Below, one piece after another: positions 1 to 6,309 of a stretch of 64,000 bases of DNA. This DNA comes from Bacillus sp. ISL-45 (GTDB lineage: Bacteria > Bacillota > Bacilli > Bacillales > Cytobacillaceae): assembly GCF_018613195.1 (NCBI RefSeq), contig NZ_JAGGQQ010000002.1:47164-111163 (forward strand). Direction: 5' to 3'. The number at the start of each line of letters is the position of its first letter. Position 1 is the first letter of the stretch. The translations under genes and the position numbers were made by a program. Below the pieces are notes generated by a model. It did no database searches. It was given only the letters and a program-made list of their open reading frames with translations, and was not told the DNA's origin.

Positions 1-1100
1 GCTCTCTTGCTGAACATCTCGCGTCCAACGATTTTAGGCAAGATGTAATAGATTGCTGCGAAAGATGTGAAAGAGAACGCACCGAATGGTCCCATATGTG
101 CGTGCCCGACAGTCCAGTGAGTGAATTTAATGACTGAACTTACAGATGGAAGGGCTTGCAAAGGTCCCTGAAGACATGCGAACAGGTAAAAAATCGTTCC
201 CGCAACCGTGAAACGGAGCGGCACGCTTGTTCTTGTCTGGGACCAGGAACCTTTCATCGTTCCCCAGAAGTTGGCTAGAACTGCCCATACCGGAATCAAT
301 AGAACGATTGAAGGAATAACTCCAGCTTTTGAAATCCAGCCTGGAATCGGTCCATTCATCAAGTGGTGAGGGCCATTCCAAACATAGAATGTAGCGATTG
401 CCCAGAAACCAATCATGGATAACTGGTGGCTGTATAACGGACGTCCAGTCAATTTAGGCAGCAGGTAATAAATCTGTCCAACACCGACTGTTGTCATCCA
501 AAGGCCGATTGCGTTATGGCCTAAGAACCAGCCCATCAGACCTTGCTGCACCCCGCTTGGAATCCATTGTGCCGGGAAGTTGCCGACAATCCAGGTCAAA
601 GGCAGCCATAGCAATGAACCTAGAAAATACCAGAGGCTGACATAAAGCATTTTTTCCTGGCGGCGTCCAACTGTCTTGAAAAGGTTATAAGCTACAAGTC
701 CAATTGCGACAAGAAGCTGAACGTCTACCCATAATGGAAATTCGCCGTATTCGATGACCTCGGTTTGGCCCAAAAGCAATGCGAAGAAACCTTCCAAAAT
801 GACAATGTTATAAAATACTAGAGCGAAATTCCCCATCTTCTCGCTATAAACCTTCGTTTTAGCAAGCTTTGGAATCATGTAGAACATAGAGCCTACATAT
901 GCCATCGATAACCATGCATAGATGACAAGCATAACGTGGGCAGAACGCACGTGCCCGTAAGTAAACCAGCGATTGTTCAACAATTCTGGCCAAATTTGTT
1001 TTGTTGCAGTAAGAAGTCCCATGCTCATGCCGATGATGATCCAGAAGACAGCAGCGATGAACCAGTTCTTGGAAGAACTCCATTTTTCGTCTGTAAACAT
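1..1100 (-). CDS. ccoN: cbb3-type cytochrome c oxidase subunit I (5' part, runs off the left edge)
   Basis: Catalytic, heme- and copper-binding subunit of a C-family heme-copper oxidase; it reduces O2 in the cytoplasmic membrane. The visible 366 residues are strongly hydrophobic and carry the expected ligands: H55 in TSAHxMLxIYAWLS-like context (low-spin heme), GHNAIG with H195, WNGPHH with H245-H246 (CuB), and HWTVGHAH with H333/H335 (heme irons). The GHNA and W-x-G-x-HH patterns resemble CcoN rather than aa3 oxidases. The ATG at 1098-1100 follows a GGGGAGTG ribosome site. The C-terminus and probably the subunit II gene lie outside the window. A CcoS-like assembly gene sits 490 bp away on the other strand, which supports the cbb3 call. 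Certain as a heme-copper oxidase; the exact subtype is likely. Confidence 0.88.
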   Translation of the reverse strand, partial: MFTDEKWSSSKNWFIAAVFWIIIGMSMGLLTATKQIWPELLNNRWFTYGHVRSAHVMLVIYAWLSMAYVGSMFYMIPKLAKTKVYSEKMGNFALVFYNIVILEGFFALLLGQTEVIEYGEFPLWVDVQLLVAIGLVAYNLFKTVGRRQEKMLYVSLWYFLGSLLWLPLTWIVGNFPAQWIPSGVQQGLMGWFLGHNAIGLWMTTVGVGQIYYLLPKLTGRPLYSHQLSMIGFWAIATFYVWNGPHHLMNGPIPGWISKAGVIPSIVLLIPVWAVLANFWGTMKGSWSQTRTSVPLRFTVAGTIFYLFACLQGPLQALPSVSSVIKFTHWTVGHAHMGPFGAFSFTSFAAIYYILPKIVGREMFSKR

Positions 1101-1128
1101 TTTGACACTCCCCTGTTCATAAAATAAA

Positions 1129-1155
1129 CACAAATATTTCACAATTTCTTCACAA
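1129..1155 (-). promoter_or_regulatory. three TTGTG boxes spaced exactly 11 bp, ahead of the oxidase gene
   Basis: CACAA begins at 1129, 1140 and 1151 on the plus strand, so TTGTG occurs three times at 11-bp steps reading toward the oxidase gene. Two copies extend to TTGTGAA, close to the TTTGTGAAT box known for the Bacillus redox response regulator ResD. The spacing puts the boxes on one face of the helix. ResD control is inference. The boxes lie only about 30-55 bp from the start codon, which is close for an activator site. Confidence 0.4.
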
Positions 1156-1278
1156 TCTGCTATGTTACATGATACATCCCATACAGAAATAAAGTTATTC
1201 AAGTTTTTTATAGTGTTATCCAAATGTTTTATACAAGCTATATAACTGGAAAAAACACGCGTTAATTTACAATTTTGT

Positions 1279-1312
1279 AAAAAAAAAACAGAGCGAAAGG
1301 ATTTCGCTCTGT
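1279..1312 (-). terminator. intrinsic terminator of the 40-aa membrane protein gene
   Basis: A perfect 11-bp stem, ACAGAGCGAAA paired with TTTCGCTCTGT around a 3-nt loop, is followed on the minus strand by at least eight T. It lies 11 bp after the stop codon at 1323. Confidence 0.85.
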
Positions 1313-1322
1313 CAGGGGATTA

Positions 1323-1445
1323 TTAATTTTGTTCTTCTTTTTTATTATACTTTCTGCGCAGTGTATCAAGGACGAAGATAATCAGGATAGGGACTCCGAT
1401 ATAATAAAGAAAATCGAAGTAAAAACCCAGGGATTGATGTTCCAT
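1323..1445 (-). CDS. 40-aa single-span membrane protein, probably oxidase-associated
   Basis: A short protein with one hydrophobic helix (about residues 7-28, rich in F, Y, I, L, V) and a basic/acidic hydrophilic tail ending KKEEQN. The ATG at 1443-1445 follows a strong GGGAGGTAAG ribosome site, and a clean terminator follows the stop, so it is very probably expressed. It lies between the oxidase subunit and the CcoS-like gene. That position and its size recall small accessory subunits such as CcoQ, but no CcoQ motif is seen. The function is unknown. The gene has its own terminator and so is a separate unit from the oxidase gene, which starts downstream on the same strand. Confidence 0.65.
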   Translation of the reverse strand: MEHQSLGFYFDFLYYIGVPILIIFVLDTLRRKYNKKEEQN

Positions 1446-1590
1446 TTGCTTACCTCCCAAATTAATTTGAACACATTGTAATCCCAAAGATTTTATTTTA
1501 CAACCCCTAAAATATACTCTGGACGGTTTCCGATATTTCTGTTAGAGTAATTCGATAGTATAGGACAATTTTCAAAAAGGAGGTGCAATT

Positions 1591-1725
1591 ATGGTACCTG
1601 GAGCTTGGCTCTTACTGATGGTGATGTTCGCATTCACTGCTTCAGCAGGGATTGTCTGGGCCTGGAGCAAGAAAAACGGCCTTTACGATGAAAGTGTAAA
1701 ATATAGAATGCTTGATGAAGACTAA
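1591..1725 (+). CDS. ccoS: CcoS-like cbb3 oxidase assembly protein (44 aa)
   Basis: CcoS proteins are about 45-60 aa single-pass proteins needed for cofactor insertion into cbb3 oxidase. This one has an N-terminal helix (about residues 5-24), then W-x-x-KKNGLYD and an acidic C-terminus YRMLDED. This matches the family pattern of a helix followed by a G-x-[FY]-D turn and a terminal acidic cluster. ATG at 1591 follows AAAAAGGAGGTG, a near-perfect ribosome site. Its position beside the cbb3 subunit I gene supports the call. It is short, so sequence evidence alone is limited. Confidence 0.6.
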   Translation: MVPGAWLLLMVMFAFTASAGIVWAWSKKNGLYDESVKYRMLDED

Positions 1726-2055
1726 TCAAGCCTGGATCAAAATCTTTACAATCTGCTAATTATAAAGGTTCATTTCTCCAGGCTTCTATTTCTTTTTACT
1801 ATCCCACTATTACTTCTTCTAACTCAATTCACTTTACTATCTCTTATCTGACTAGGTGCTTTTTCATAGCTTTCTTTATTCCAGAAAACTATTTCCTTCT
1901 ATATAAATATGTTATCAGCTGCATGTCTTTTTCATTTCTTAACTCAAATTCCATTCAACAATCCAAAATTGAAACATATGATGATAATATCCGTGTCATA
2001 AAGCTGTTTTCTAAGGTTATGATTAATTATGATAAAAAAAGTCATAAAAAATTCA
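1726..2055. other. non-coding gap upstream of the sulfur operon
   Basis: AT-rich and without a convincing gene. AAGCCTGGA at about 1728 can pair with TCCAGGCTT near 1777 over a long loop and is followed by pyrimidines; it may be a weak terminator for the CcoS-like gene. Nothing else recognisable was seen. Confidence 0.4.
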
Positions 2056-2064
2056 TAATTACGG

Positions 2065-2091
2065 TTGACAAAGGTATTGATTTTATATAAT
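2065..2091 (+). promoter_or_regulatory. promoter of the sulfur operon
   Basis: TTGACA at 2065-2070 and TATAAT at 2086-2091 are both perfect consensus hexamers. The spacer is 15 bp, shorter than the usual 17, and a second -10 register (TAATAT) two bases later would give 17. Three inverted repeats overlap or flank it. Transcription start is expected near 2098, so the 5' leader is about 100 nt. Confidence 0.65.
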
Positions 2092-2093
2092 AT

Positions 2094-2109
2094 ATACCCT
2101 GTGAGGTAT
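2094..2109 (+). promoter_or_regulatory. ATACC-N6-GGTAT palindrome, candidate CsoR/CstR-type operator
   Basis: ATACC at 2094-2098 and GGTAT at 2105-2109 are perfect inverted arms, placed just after the -10 box where a repressor would block transcription. Operators of the CsoR/CstR family have TACCC/GGGTA-type dyads, and CstR is the persulfide-sensing repressor of comparable operons in Staphylococcus. Related 16-mers occur near 25427 and 35591. The regulator is inferred and no cstR is in the window. Confidence 0.5.
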
Positions 2110-2113
2110 TTAA

Positions 2114-2129
2114 TAACGTAATCACGTTA
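2114..2129 (+). promoter_or_regulatory. TAACGT-N4-ACGTTA palindrome with flanking TAATTACGGT/ACCGTAATTA pair
   Basis: TAACGT at 2114-2119 and ACGTTA at 2124-2129 form a perfect 6-bp dyad. A separate perfect 10-bp inverted pair brackets the whole promoter: TAATTACGGT at 2056-2065 (touching the -35 box) and ACCGTAATTA at 2170-2179 (just before the ribosome site). All three sites share a CGTAAT core. This suggests one regulator binding several sites, or a leader RNA that can fold end to end. No regulator can be named. Confidence 0.4.
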
Positions 2130-2197
2130 GAAAAGATATTATATTTTTTTGTAGTCATAAATACCCGTTACCGTAATTAAAGAGGGGAAGAGAGATA

Positions 2198-2677
2198 ATG
2201 GGAGAACAGAAAAAAACCACAATTATTTTATTCAGTGGGGATTATGATAAAGTCATGGCTGCTTACATCATTGCTAATGGTGCCGCTGCCTATGATCATG
2301 AAGTGACGATTTTCCACACATTTTGGGGATTGAACGCTCTAAGGAAAGATGAGCCAATCCAGGCTGACAAAGGCTTCATCGAAAAGATGTTTGCCAAGAT
2401 GATGCCAAGAGGCGCGAACAAATTAGGAATGTCAAAAATGAACTATGCAGGCTTCGGACCTAAAATGATCAAGGATGTAATGAAAAAGCACAATGTAATG
2501 CCGCTTCCAGACTTGATTGACATGGCAAAAGAGCAGGATGTCAAGCTTGTTGCCTGCCAAATGACAGTAGACTTATTTGGCCTTAAGCAAGAAGAAATCA
2601 TGGAAGGCGTTGAGTTTGCTGGTGTAGCAGCTTACCTTGCTGATGCGGAAGACGGAAACGTCAACCTGTTCATCTAA
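2198..2677 (+). CDS. yrkE: DsrE2-type sulfur carrier protein
   Basis: A 159-aa DsrE/DsrF-like fold protein of the peroxiredoxin-like DsrE2 branch, thought to carry persulfide sulfur between sulfurtransferases in the cytoplasm. The N-terminal strand TTIILFSGDYDK, an amphipathic middle with a Met-rich segment (about residues 63-92), and the likely sulfur-bearing C120 in the motif LVACQMTVDLFG fit the family. ATG at 2198 follows GAGGGGAAGAGAG. First gene of an operon whose order DsrE, TusA-rhodanese, MBL, TusA, TauE matches yrkE-yrkF-yrkH-yrkI-yrkJ of Bacillus subtilis. The substrate is inferred from family and context. Confidence 0.88.
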   Translation: MGEQKKTTIILFSGDYDKVMAAYIIANGAAAYDHEVTIFHTFWGLNALRKDEPIQADKGFIEKMFAKMMPRGANKLGMSKMNYAGFGPKMIKDVMKKHNVMPLPDLIDMAKEQDVKLVACQMTVDLFGLKQEEIMEGVEFAGVAAYLADAEDGNVNLFI

Positions 2678-2704
2678 TAGATACTATTAATTGGAGGTCG
2701 ACAA

Positions 2705-3280
2705 ATGGAAACTGTTAAAACAAATGCTACAGTCGACGCAAAAGGGCTTGCATGCCCAATGCCGATTGTCAGAACGAAGAAAGCAATCAACAATTTAATA
2801 CCTGGCGAGGTTTTAGAGGTGCTCGCAACGGATAAAGGTTCTAGGGCGGATATCCAGGCTTGGTCTAAAAGCTCTGGCAATCAGTATCTTGGAACCATCG
2901 AAGAAGGCGATGTTCTTAAGCACTATATCCGCAAGGGCGGTTCAGGTGAAGAACAAGAAGAAACAAAATATCCAAACATTGTTTCAAATGATGATGTTGT
3001 CAAGAAGCTTGAAGCAAATGAGGATGTTGTTGTCCTTGATGTAAGAGAGCCGGCTGAATATGCATTTGGACACATTCCAAATGCAGTATCTATTCCATTT
3101 GGTGAACTTGAAAGCAGACTCGATGAACTTGATAAGTCCAAAACAATCCTTGTTGTTTGCCGCACAGGCAACAGAAGTGACATGGCATCCCAGACACTTT
3201 CAGGCAAAGGCTTTGAGAAGGTTTGGAATGTAGTGCCAGGCATGTCTGAATGGAATGGCCCAACTGAAACAAAAGTATAA
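2705..3280 (+). CDS. yrkF: TusA-rhodanese fusion sulfurtransferase
   Basis: A 191-aa two-domain protein. Residues 5-77 form a TusA domain with the Cys-Pro-x-Pro motif (C17) that carries persulfide. A short acidic linker (about 80-90) leads to a rhodanese domain (about 95-187) with the active-site loop CRTGNRS (C152) and the conserved LDVREPxEY and GHIPxAxxIP motifs. The fusion probably passes sulfane sulfur between the two cysteines inside one chain. It starts 27 bp after the dsrE2 stop with a GGAGG site. Both active cysteines are intact. Likely cytoplasmic. Confidence 0.92.
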   Translation: METVKTNATVDAKGLACPMPIVRTKKAINNLIPGEVLEVLATDKGSRADIQAWSKSSGNQYLGTIEEGDVLKHYIRKGGSGEEQEETKYPNIVSNDDVVKKLEANEDVVVLDVREPAEYAFGHIPNAVSIPFGELESRLDELDKSKTILVVCRTGNRSDMASQTLSGKGFEKVWNVVPGMSEWNGPTETKV

Positions 3281-3328
3281 TAATTTATTTTTTTGTAAAA
3301 AACCATACCCAGGGAGGTAAGATAGTTT

Positions 3329-4450
3329 ATGAAAGCAATGACGTCTAAAGAAATAACTAAAAAAGTATTCAATAAAGAACCATTTTTCATTCTTGATGTC
3401 CGTAACGAGAGCGACTTCAACGACTGGAAAATTGAAGGCGAAAACTTCGAATACCTTAACATCCCATACTTCGATCTTCTTGACGGAGTAGAAGAAATCC
3501 TTGATAAAGTACCTACTGATAAAGAAGTTCTAGTTGTATGTGCAAAAGAAGGTTCTTCAGTAATGGTCGCTGAAATGCTTGATGAAGCTGGCCGTGAAGT
3601 ATCTTATCTTCAAGGCGGTATGAAAGCATGGAGTGAACACCTTGAGCCAGTAAAGGTTGGAGATCTTAAAGATGGCGGAGCAATGTACCAGTTCGTCCGC
3701 ATCGGAAAAGGCTGCCTTTCATATGCAGTAGTTTCTAACGGTGAAGCAGCATTGATCGACGCAACAAGAATGACAGATGTTTACCTGGACTTCGCAAAAG
3801 AGTTTGGCGTTGAAATCAAGCACGTTTTCGATACACACCTGCACGCCGACCATATTTCCGGCGGAAGAAAAATTGCGGAAGCAACAGGTGCAGCATACTG
3901 GCTGCCTCCAAAAGACGCTGATGAAGTCACATTCAATTACCAGCCTCTTGAAGATGGCAACAATGTAAAAATCGGTGAAACAAACATCGACATCAACGCA
4001 CTTTATACACCGGGCCACACAATCGGTTCTACATCTTTTGTTGTAGATGAAAAATATCTTCTATCCGGGGATATACTATTCATTGATTCAATTGGACGTC
4101 CAGACCTTGCTGGTAAAGCAGAAGACTGGGTAGCAGACTTGAGAAACTCACTATACACTCGCTACAAGCAGCTTTCTGATGAGCTTGTCGTTCTTCCTGC
4201 ACACTTCATGATTATTGAAGAGTTGAATGAAGATGGCAGCGTATCTGAAAAATTAGGTACACTTTTCGCCAAGAACCATGGCTTGAACATCGAAGACGAG
4301 GCTGAGTTCAGAAGACTTGTGACTGAGAACCTGCCGCCACAGCCAAATGCATACCAGGAAATCCGTGAAACAAACATGGGCAAAATCAACCCAGACGATG
4401 AGAAGCAAAGAGAAATGGAAATCGGACCAAACCGCTGTGCGGTAAGATAA
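3329..4450 (+). CDS. yrkH: rhodanese-metallo-beta-lactamase protein, persulfide dioxygenase-like
   Basis: A 373-aa protein with an N-terminal rhodanese domain (about residues 5-108; loop CAKEGSS, C71) and an ETHE1-like metallo-beta-lactamase domain (about 117-330). Metal ligands are visible: THLHADH (H170, H172, D174, H175), TPGH (H230), GDILF (D248) and PAHF (H292). ETHE1-like enzymes oxidise glutathione or coenzyme A persulfide to sulfite using iron. Here the rhodanese precedes the dioxygenase, the reverse of the second enzyme at 25.5 kb. GGGAGG precedes the ATG. Substrate and product are inferred from the family. Confidence 0.88.
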   Translation: MKAMTSKEITKKVFNKEPFFILDVRNESDFNDWKIEGENFEYLNIPYFDLLDGVEEILDKVPTDKEVLVVCAKEGSSVMVAEMLDEAGREVSYLQGGMKAWSEHLEPVKVGDLKDGGAMYQFVRIGKGCLSYAVVSNGEAALIDATRMTDVYLDFAKEFGVEIKHVFDTHLHADHISGGRKIAEATGAAYWLPPKDADEVTFNYQPLEDGNNVKIGETNIDINALYTPGHTIGSTSFVVDEKYLLSGDILFIDSIGRPDLAGKAEDWVADLRNSLYTRYKQLSDELVVLPAHFMIIEELNEDGSVSEKLGTLFAKNHGLNIEDEAEFRRLVTENLPPQPNAYQEIRETNMGKINPDDEKQREMEIGPNRCAVR

Positions 4451-4458
4451 ATCTGAAT

Positions 4459-4475
4459 AGGGGGCTTTGCTCCCT
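4459..4475 (+). terminator. short hairpin between yrkH and yrkI
   Basis: AGGGGGC and GCTCCCT pair with one mismatch around a TTT loop, followed only by mixed AT sequence. It is too weak for a confident terminator and may be an attenuator or processing site within the operon. Confidence 0.3.
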
Positions 4476-4525
4476 GATCGTTATTAAAAAATACAATTTT
4501 TTATACAACCAAGGAGGATTTTAAC

Positions 4526-4753
4526 ATGAACGTAGCAAAAGTATTAGACGCAAAGGGACTAGCTTGTCCAATGCCAATCGTAAAAACAAAGAAGGCCATC
4601 ACTGACCTTCAATCTGGAGATGTACTAGAAATCCATACAACTGATAAAGGCGCTGTAAAAGATTTAGCAGCTTGGGCACAATCCACTGGAAACGAACTTC
4701 TTAAGCATGAAGAAGAAAACGGTGTGTTCAAGTTCTGGATGAAGAAGGCGTAA
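4526..4753 (+). CDS. yrkI: TusA-family sulfur carrier
   Basis: A stand-alone 75-aa TusA protein whose LACPMP motif (C14, with P15 and P17) is the persulfide carrier site. It is closely similar to the TusA half of the yrkF product, sharing DAKGLACPMPIV and the DKG turn, so the two probably arose by duplication. AAGGAGGA precedes ATG 4526. It likely relays sulfur between the rhodanese and dioxygenase enzymes of the operon and cell acceptors. A hairpin with a T run follows, so expression of the next gene may be partly uncoupled. Confidence 0.92.
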   Translation: MNVAKVLDAKGLACPMPIVKTKKAITDLQSGDVLEIHTTDKGAVKDLAAWAQSTGNELLKHEEENGVFKFWMKKA

Positions 4754-4760
4754 TTGAACG

Positions 4761-4826
4761 AAAGGGGGAGCTCGTCTCCCTTTTCTTATGCGTTTTTTGA
4801 ATAGGGAATGCTTCGAGGCATTCCTG
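4761..4826 (+). terminator. two successive hairpins between yrkI and yrkJ
   Basis: AAAGGG(G)GAG at 4761-4770 pairs with CTCCCTTT at 4776-4783 and is followed by TTCTTATG, giving a moderate intrinsic terminator. A second hairpin, GGAATGC at 4805-4811 with GCATTCC at 4818-4824, has no T run. Together they suggest reduced read-through into the transporter gene. Confidence 0.5.
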
Positions 4827-4860
4827 TGGAAGTAGTTATCTACAAAAAGGAGGAAGCCCG

Positions 4861-5637
4861 ATGGATTTCACATATCTTATTGTCATCTTTCTAATTGGTT
4901 TTATCGGTTCTTATATTTCCGGGATGGTTGGAATCGGCGGTTCAATCATTAAATACCCAATGCTATTATACATTCCGCCATTGTTCGGCATTGCTGCATT
5001 CAGCGCGCACGAAGTTTCAGGGATCAGTGCGGTCCAGGTTTTCTTCGCGACAATCGGCGGTGTCTGGGCCTACCGTAAGGGCGGATACCTGAACAAGACC
5101 TTGATTATTTATATGGGTTCCGCGATCCTGGTCGGTTCCTTGATCGGAAGCTACGGTTCCCGCTTCATGTCTGAAGGCGGCATCAACCTTGTCTACGGTA
5201 TTCTTGCCTTGATTGCTGCTGTTATGATGTTTGTTCCAAAGAAGGGTGTAGATGAGATCCCGCTGGACCAGGTTACTTTCAATAAATGGCTGGCAGCAAT
5301 CTTTGCATTCATCGTTGGGATTGGAGCGGGTATTGTTGGCGCTGCCGGAGCATTCTTGCTGGTGCCAATCATGCTTGTTGTGTTGAAGATTCCTACTCGA
5401 ATGACAATTGCAACATCACTTGCCATTACCTTCATTTCTTCAATTGGATCGACAGTGGGTAAGCTAGCCACTGGCCAGGTGGAATTTTGGCCGGCATTGA
5501 TCATGGTAGTTGCCAGTCTAATCGCATCGCCAATGGGTGCAAATGCTGGTAAGAAAGTGAATACTAAGATTCTTCAATATATCCTCGCATTCTTGATCTT
5601 AGGTACTGCAATCAAGATTTGGATGGATATCCTGTAA
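4861..5637 (+). CDS. yrkJ: TauE/SafE family sulfite or organosulfur exporter
   Basis: A 258-aa protein with about eight hydrophobic segments and the two internally repeated Gly-rich loops of the TauE/SafE family ([14 protein letters not shown] near residue 20 and [17 protein letters not shown] near residue 155). Members export sulfite, sulfoacetate and similar anions across the cytoplasmic membrane. As the last gene of the sulfur operon it most likely removes the sulfite made by persulfide oxidation. Strong AAAAGGAGG site before ATG 4861. An intrinsic terminator follows. Substrate is inferred from context. Confidence 0.88.
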   Translation: MDFTYLIVIFLIGFIGSYISGMVGIGGSIIKYPMLLYIPPLFGIAAFSAHEVSGISAVQVFFATIGGVWAYRKGGYLNKTLIIYMGSAILVGSLIGSYGSRFMSEGGINLVYGILALIAAVMMFVPKKGVDEIPLDQVTFNKWLAAIFAFIVGIGAGIVGAAGAFLLVPIMLVVLKIPTRMTIATSLAITFISSIGSTVGKLATGQVEFWPALIMVVASLIASPMGANAGKKVNTKILQYILAFLILGTAIKIWMDIL

Positions 5638-5647
5638 GATTTATTTA

Positions 5648-5684
5648 AACAAGACTCCGCTTCTGCGGAGTCTTGTTTTTTTTT
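5648..5684 (+). terminator. terminator of the sulfur operon
   Basis: A perfect 13-bp stem, AACAAGACTCCGC with GCGGAGTCTTGTT around TTCT, followed by nine or more T. Confidence 0.95.
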
Positions 5685-5708
5685 GAGATAAACTTACATT
5701 GGTTATTT

Positions 5709-6068
5709 AGACAGTTTTTAAGGTGGATAGCCCAAAGCTGTCAAAAAAGCGAGGTTATTATGACAGGTTTAAAGCAGTGAGCCCCAAAGCTGTCAAGAAA
5801 GCGAAGTTATTTTGACAGGTTTCAAGGATAAGAGTGAAAAGTTGTCAGAACATGATCTTACTTCAGACAGGTTTGAAGGGAAAACGTGAAAAGTTGTCCG
5901 AACTTGATGCAACTTCAGACAGGTTTGAAGGGAAAACGTGAAAAGTTGTCAGAACATGATCCAACTTCACACAGGTTTGAAGGAAAAGCAAAAAAGCTGT
6001 CCGAACATGGTCCAACTTCAGACAGGTTTGAAGGAAAATCGTGAAAAGCTGTCCGAACATGGTGCAAT
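5709..6068. repeat. tandem array of about seven imperfect 52-bp units (GACAG type)
   Basis: Units begin GACAGGTTT and are 51-52 bp long; about seven copies run from 5709 to 6068, with the first two most diverged. Each unit contains GACAG and, about 22 bases on, CTGTC, so every unit carries an inverted pair. The reading frames crossing it are repeat artefacts. It sits after the sulfur operon terminator and before the M6 protease promoter region. Three other arrays with nearly the same period lie in the window. Confidence 0.8.
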
Positions 6069-6309
6069 CTTGGCCAAGATTAAGAGCGGAACAGCAAAAA
6101 GTCGGAGCAACTCCCTCCTATCGAGCTAGTATAAAGGTATTATTTAGGTAATTATGGAAATATAGTTAATTTTTATAGAGCAATATTGATAGTTAAGCCT
6201 TTCGACTCACGAAAAAAACTATCAAACGATACTTTATCCCTATTTAGAATATACTGAATCTTTTATATTATTTAGGAAATAGAAACATTCTAAATAGGGA
6301 GTGAATGAA
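6069..6309. other. upstream region of the M6 protease gene
   Basis: AT-rich, with no gene. TTTAGAATATACTGAATC and a second copy of TTTAGGAAATAGAAACATTC-like sequence precede the start, but no clear -35/-10 pair stands out. Secreted proteases of this type are often stationary-phase regulated; nothing here shows how. Confidence 0.3.

Noticed and set aside
2923..3462. 179-codon minus-strand frame
   Set aside because: Antisense across yrkF and yrkH, Ser-rich shadow.
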